DNA from: Desulfovibrio sp. ZJ209
GTDB lineage: Bacteria; Desulfobacterota; Desulfovibrionia; Desulfovibrionales; Desulfovibrionaceae
Assembly: GCF_011039135.1 (NCBI RefSeq)
Contig: NZ_JAAKEJ010000003.1
Coordinates: 1-64,000, forward strand
DNA length: 64,000 nucleotides
Direction: 5' to 3'
Part shown: positions 62,023-64,000 of the stretch, piece by piece
How the letters are laid out: each line of letters starts with the position of its first letter
Position numbering within the stretch: the first letter of the stretch is position 1
Translations under genes and position numbers: made by a program
Notes under the pieces: generated by a model
The model's input: only the letters and a program-made list of their open reading frames with translations
What the model was told of the DNA's origin: nothing
Database searches by the model: none

Positions 62023-64000
62023 TCAGTTTGCGGGATTCCCCTCGGCTTCCCGGCTTTCCGCAAGGGCTTCCGTAAAAAGCTCGCGCCGCGCGGCCAGCTT
62101 GTCGCGCGCGTCGGTGATCTTTTCGGCGCGCTCGCGCTCGCGCGCCACCACTTCCGCGGGGGCGCGGCTCACAAAGCTCTCGTTGCGCAGCTTGCGGTTC
62201 ACCTCGACCATGTCTTTTTCCAGCTTGGCGAGCTCCTTGTCGAGGCGCGCCAGCTCGTCCGCAAGGTCCACGGCGCCGGCCAGCGGCACGATGACCTGGC
62301 AGCCGCCGGCCACGGCCGAGGCGGCCGCCTTGGGCGCGGGCTGGCCTGCGTCGATGACAAGCTCCTCGAGGCGAGCCAGCGTCTCGATGCAGACGCGGTT
62401 TTGCTCGAGGATGCGGGCCTGCGCCTCGTCCGCCGGGTGCAGCAAAAGGCGCACCTTGCGCGTGGGGCTGATGCCGAGCTCGGCCTTGATGGTGCGCACG
62501 GCCACGATGACGCCCTGCACGAATTCCATGGCCCGCGCCTCGCCCGGGCGCACGCAGCCGGGCCGCGCCGGCGGGTAGGCCTCAAGCGCGATGTCCGTGG
62601 GCGCGTCGCCCGCGGGCACGGGGAGCGCCTGCCAGATCTCGGCCGTCACAAAGGGCATGATGGGGTGAAGCAGCAGCAAAATCTCGCGCAGGGTCAGCCA
62701 GAGCACATATTGCGCCCGGGCGCGGACCGCCGGGTCCTCCGAGGCCATGTCCGGCTTGGAAAGCTCAAGGTACCAGTCGCAAAACTCGTTCCAGAGGAAC
62801 TTGTAACCGCATTGCGCGGCGTCGTTGAAGCGGTAGTCCTCCAGCGCCTGGTCCATGTCCAGCTTCACGGCCTCGAGCCGGTCCAGTATCCACGCCTCGT
62901 GCAGGCTCACCGGGCCGGAGAGGTCCACGGGCGCGGGCGCCGTCTCGGGCAGGTTCATGAGCACGAAGCGCGCCGCGTTCCAGAGCTTGTTGACGAAGTG
63001 GCGGTAGCCCTCGATGCGCTCCTCCGAGAGGCGGATGTCGCGCCCCATGGCCGCGAAGGCCGTGAGCGTGAAGCGCAATGCGTCGCACCCGTATTTTTCG
63101 ATCATGGCCAAGGGGTCGATGCCGTTGCCCTTGGACTTGGACATCTTCTGCCCCTGCGCGTCGCGCACGAGCGCATGGAGGTAGATGTCGCGGAAGGGCG
63201 GCTCGCCGAGGAAGTGCTGGCCCATCATCATCATGCGGGCCACCCAGAAAAAGAGGATGTCGAAGCCCGTCACGAGCACGCTGGTGGGGTACCAGCGCTT
63301 GAGCTCGGGCGTCATTTCCGGCCAGCCCAGGGTGGAGAAGGGCCAGAGCGCGGACGAGAACCATGTGTCGAGCACGTCCTCGTCCTGCGTTAGGTCGTGG
63401 CTTCCGCAGCGCGGGCAGGTCTCCGGCGCGGTCTCGGCCACGATGAGCTCGCCGCACCGCTGGCAGGTCCACGCTGGGATGCGGTGCCCCCACCAGATCT
63501 GGCGGCTGATGCACCAGTCGCGGATGGTGTCCAGCCAGTGATAATAGGTCTTGAGCCACGTCTCGGGGAAGAGGCGCGTGAGCGCGGGCACGGCGGCGCG
63601 CGCGGCCGGCGCCATCTTGGTGGTGGCCACGAACCACTGGCGCGACACATGCGGCTCGACCACGGTGTGGCAGCGGTAGCAGCGGCCCACGGCGTGGTTC
63701 AGCTCCTCCTCGCCGCGGGCGAGGCCGGCCTCCGCAATGTCCTCCACAATGCGCTTGCGGGCCTCATCCTTGGCCAGGCCCGCATAGGGGCCCGACTCCG
63801 GCTTCATGCGGCCGTCTTCGTCGATGACCTGGAGAAATTCCAGCCCGTGGCGCTGGCCGAGCAGCCAGTCGTTGTGGTCGTGCGAGGGCGTCACCTTGAG
63901 CGCGCCCGTGCCGAACTGGCGGTCCACATAGCTGTCCGCGATGACCGGGATCTCGCGGCCGAGCACGGGGACGACCACGCGGCGCCCCACAAGGCCGGCA
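62023..64000 (-). CDS. valS: Valyl-tRNA synthetase (3' part; 5' end beyond the right edge)
   Basis: About 658 C-terminal residues of a class Ia tRNA synthetase are visible. The frame runs unbroken to the window edge, so the start is outside. Visible features are the editing-domain end (SYVDRQFGTGALKVTPSHDHND), the zinc-finger-like CQRCGELIV...CPRCGS, the ATP-binding KMSKSKGN (in GQKMSKSKGNGIDPL), the tRNA-binding helical domain and a C-terminal coiled coil (LDKELAKLEKDMVEVNRKL). HIGH lies off-window. It charges valine to tRNA. A small hairpin (CGCAAT...ATTGCG) lies just past the stop. Confidence 0.95.
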   Translation of the reverse strand, partial: AGLVGRRVVVPVLGREIPVIADSYVDRQFGTGALKVTPSHDHNDWLLGQRHGLEFLQVIDEDGRMKPESGPYAGLAKDEARKRIVEDIAEAGLARGEEELNHAVGRCYRCHTVVEPHVSRQWFVATTKMAPAARAAVPALTRLFPETWLKTYYHWLDTIRDWCISRQIWWGHRIPAWTCQRCGELIVAETAPETCPRCGSHDLTQDEDVLDTWFSSALWPFSTLGWPEMTPELKRWYPTSVLVTGFDILFFWVARMMMMGQHFLGEPPFRDIYLHALVRDAQGQKMSKSKGNGIDPLAMIEKYGCDALRFTLTAFAAMGRDIRLSEERIEGYRHFVNKLWNAARFVLMNLPETAPAPVDLSGPVSLHEAWILDRLEAVKLDMDQALEDYRFNDAAQCGYKFLWNEFCDWYLELSKPDMASEDPAVRARAQYVLWLTLREILLLLHPIMPFVTAEIWQALPVPAGDAPTDIALEAYPPARPGCVRPGEARAMEFVQGVIVAVRTIKAELGISPTRKVRLLLHPADEAQARILEQNRVCIETLARLEELVIDAGQPAPKAAASAVAGGCQVIVPLAGAVDLADELARLDKELAKLEKDMVEVNRKLRNESFVSRAPAEVVARERERAEKITDARDKLAARRELFTEALAESREAEGNPAN

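Overview
The window is a GC-rich (roughly two-thirds G+C), densely coded bacterial chromosome segment. Gene content points to an anaerobic Desulfovibrio-like member of the Desulfovibrionaceae. The clues are a single-chain pyruvate:ferredoxin oxidoreductase with pta and ackA, Tat-exported Fe-S redox proteins, a tripartite tricarboxylate transporter, PaaK-type phenylacetate-CoA ligase, CheV, and a zapB-zapA-6S RNA-rny block. The assignment is inferred from gene content, not from a marker gene. No tRNA, rRNA, transposase, integrase, phage gene or CRISPR array was recognised.

Layout. 0-4.6 kb: UPF0126 membrane protein, RNase Y, 6S RNA, ZapA and ZapB (minus), then a Bax-inhibitor-1 family protein (plus). 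4.7-12.2 kb (plus): RNase R, MurJ, and the TctC-TctB-TctA transporter. 12.2-19.6 kb (minus): ferritin, then several secreted or redox proteins (iron-sulfur flavoprotein, Fe-S aldo/keto reductase, carboxymuconolactone-decarboxylase-like protein, flavodoxin, SMP-30-like lactonase, four-helix b-type cytochrome, Tat-exported ferredoxin). A 550-base tract of nested intergenic repeats interrupts them at 16.4-16.95 kb.

19.6-36.9 kb is the most unusual part: two divergent gene trains around 27 kb. Leftward runs a 1119-residue acyltransferase / acyl-carrier / ketoreductase-like / dehydratase-like protein with no ketosynthase. It is followed by an outer-membrane-factor lipoprotein, a periplasmic adaptor and an MOP-family flippase, with overlapping genes. 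Rightward run an alpha-oxoamine synthase, a GT4 glycosyltransferase, a WalW-like polysaccharide deacetylase, a second GT4 enzyme and an AsnB-type amidotransferase. HtpX, a small lipoprotein and an FkbM methyltransferase follow. I infer a pathway that builds and exports an acylated, amino-containing glycoconjugate through a flippase-linked envelope-spanning exporter. I do not recognise it as a described system.

36.9-51.1 kb holds mostly housekeeping genes: aminotransferase, SfsA, PaaK, a small DMT-like membrane protein, an RND adaptor and pump, CheV, IspH, a tRNA-dihydrouridine synthase, a lytic transglycosylase and an MFS transporter. 51.4-58.7 kb is the energy-conserving por-pta-ackA set (pyruvate to acetyl-CoA to acetyl phosphate to acetate plus ATP), closed by a strong terminator. 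58.7-64 kb carries a lower-GC methyltransferase, an XRE regulator, a CoA-disulfide-reductase/rhodanese fusion, a second copy of the large intergenic repeat, and the 3' part of valS, which runs off the right edge.

The repeat family, seen at 0.3, 14.9, 16.4-16.9 and 61.7-61.9 kb, is the main non-coding discovery. It has a stem whose two arms change together between copies, and it carries inserted 90-base hairpin units whose loops vary while their length does not.
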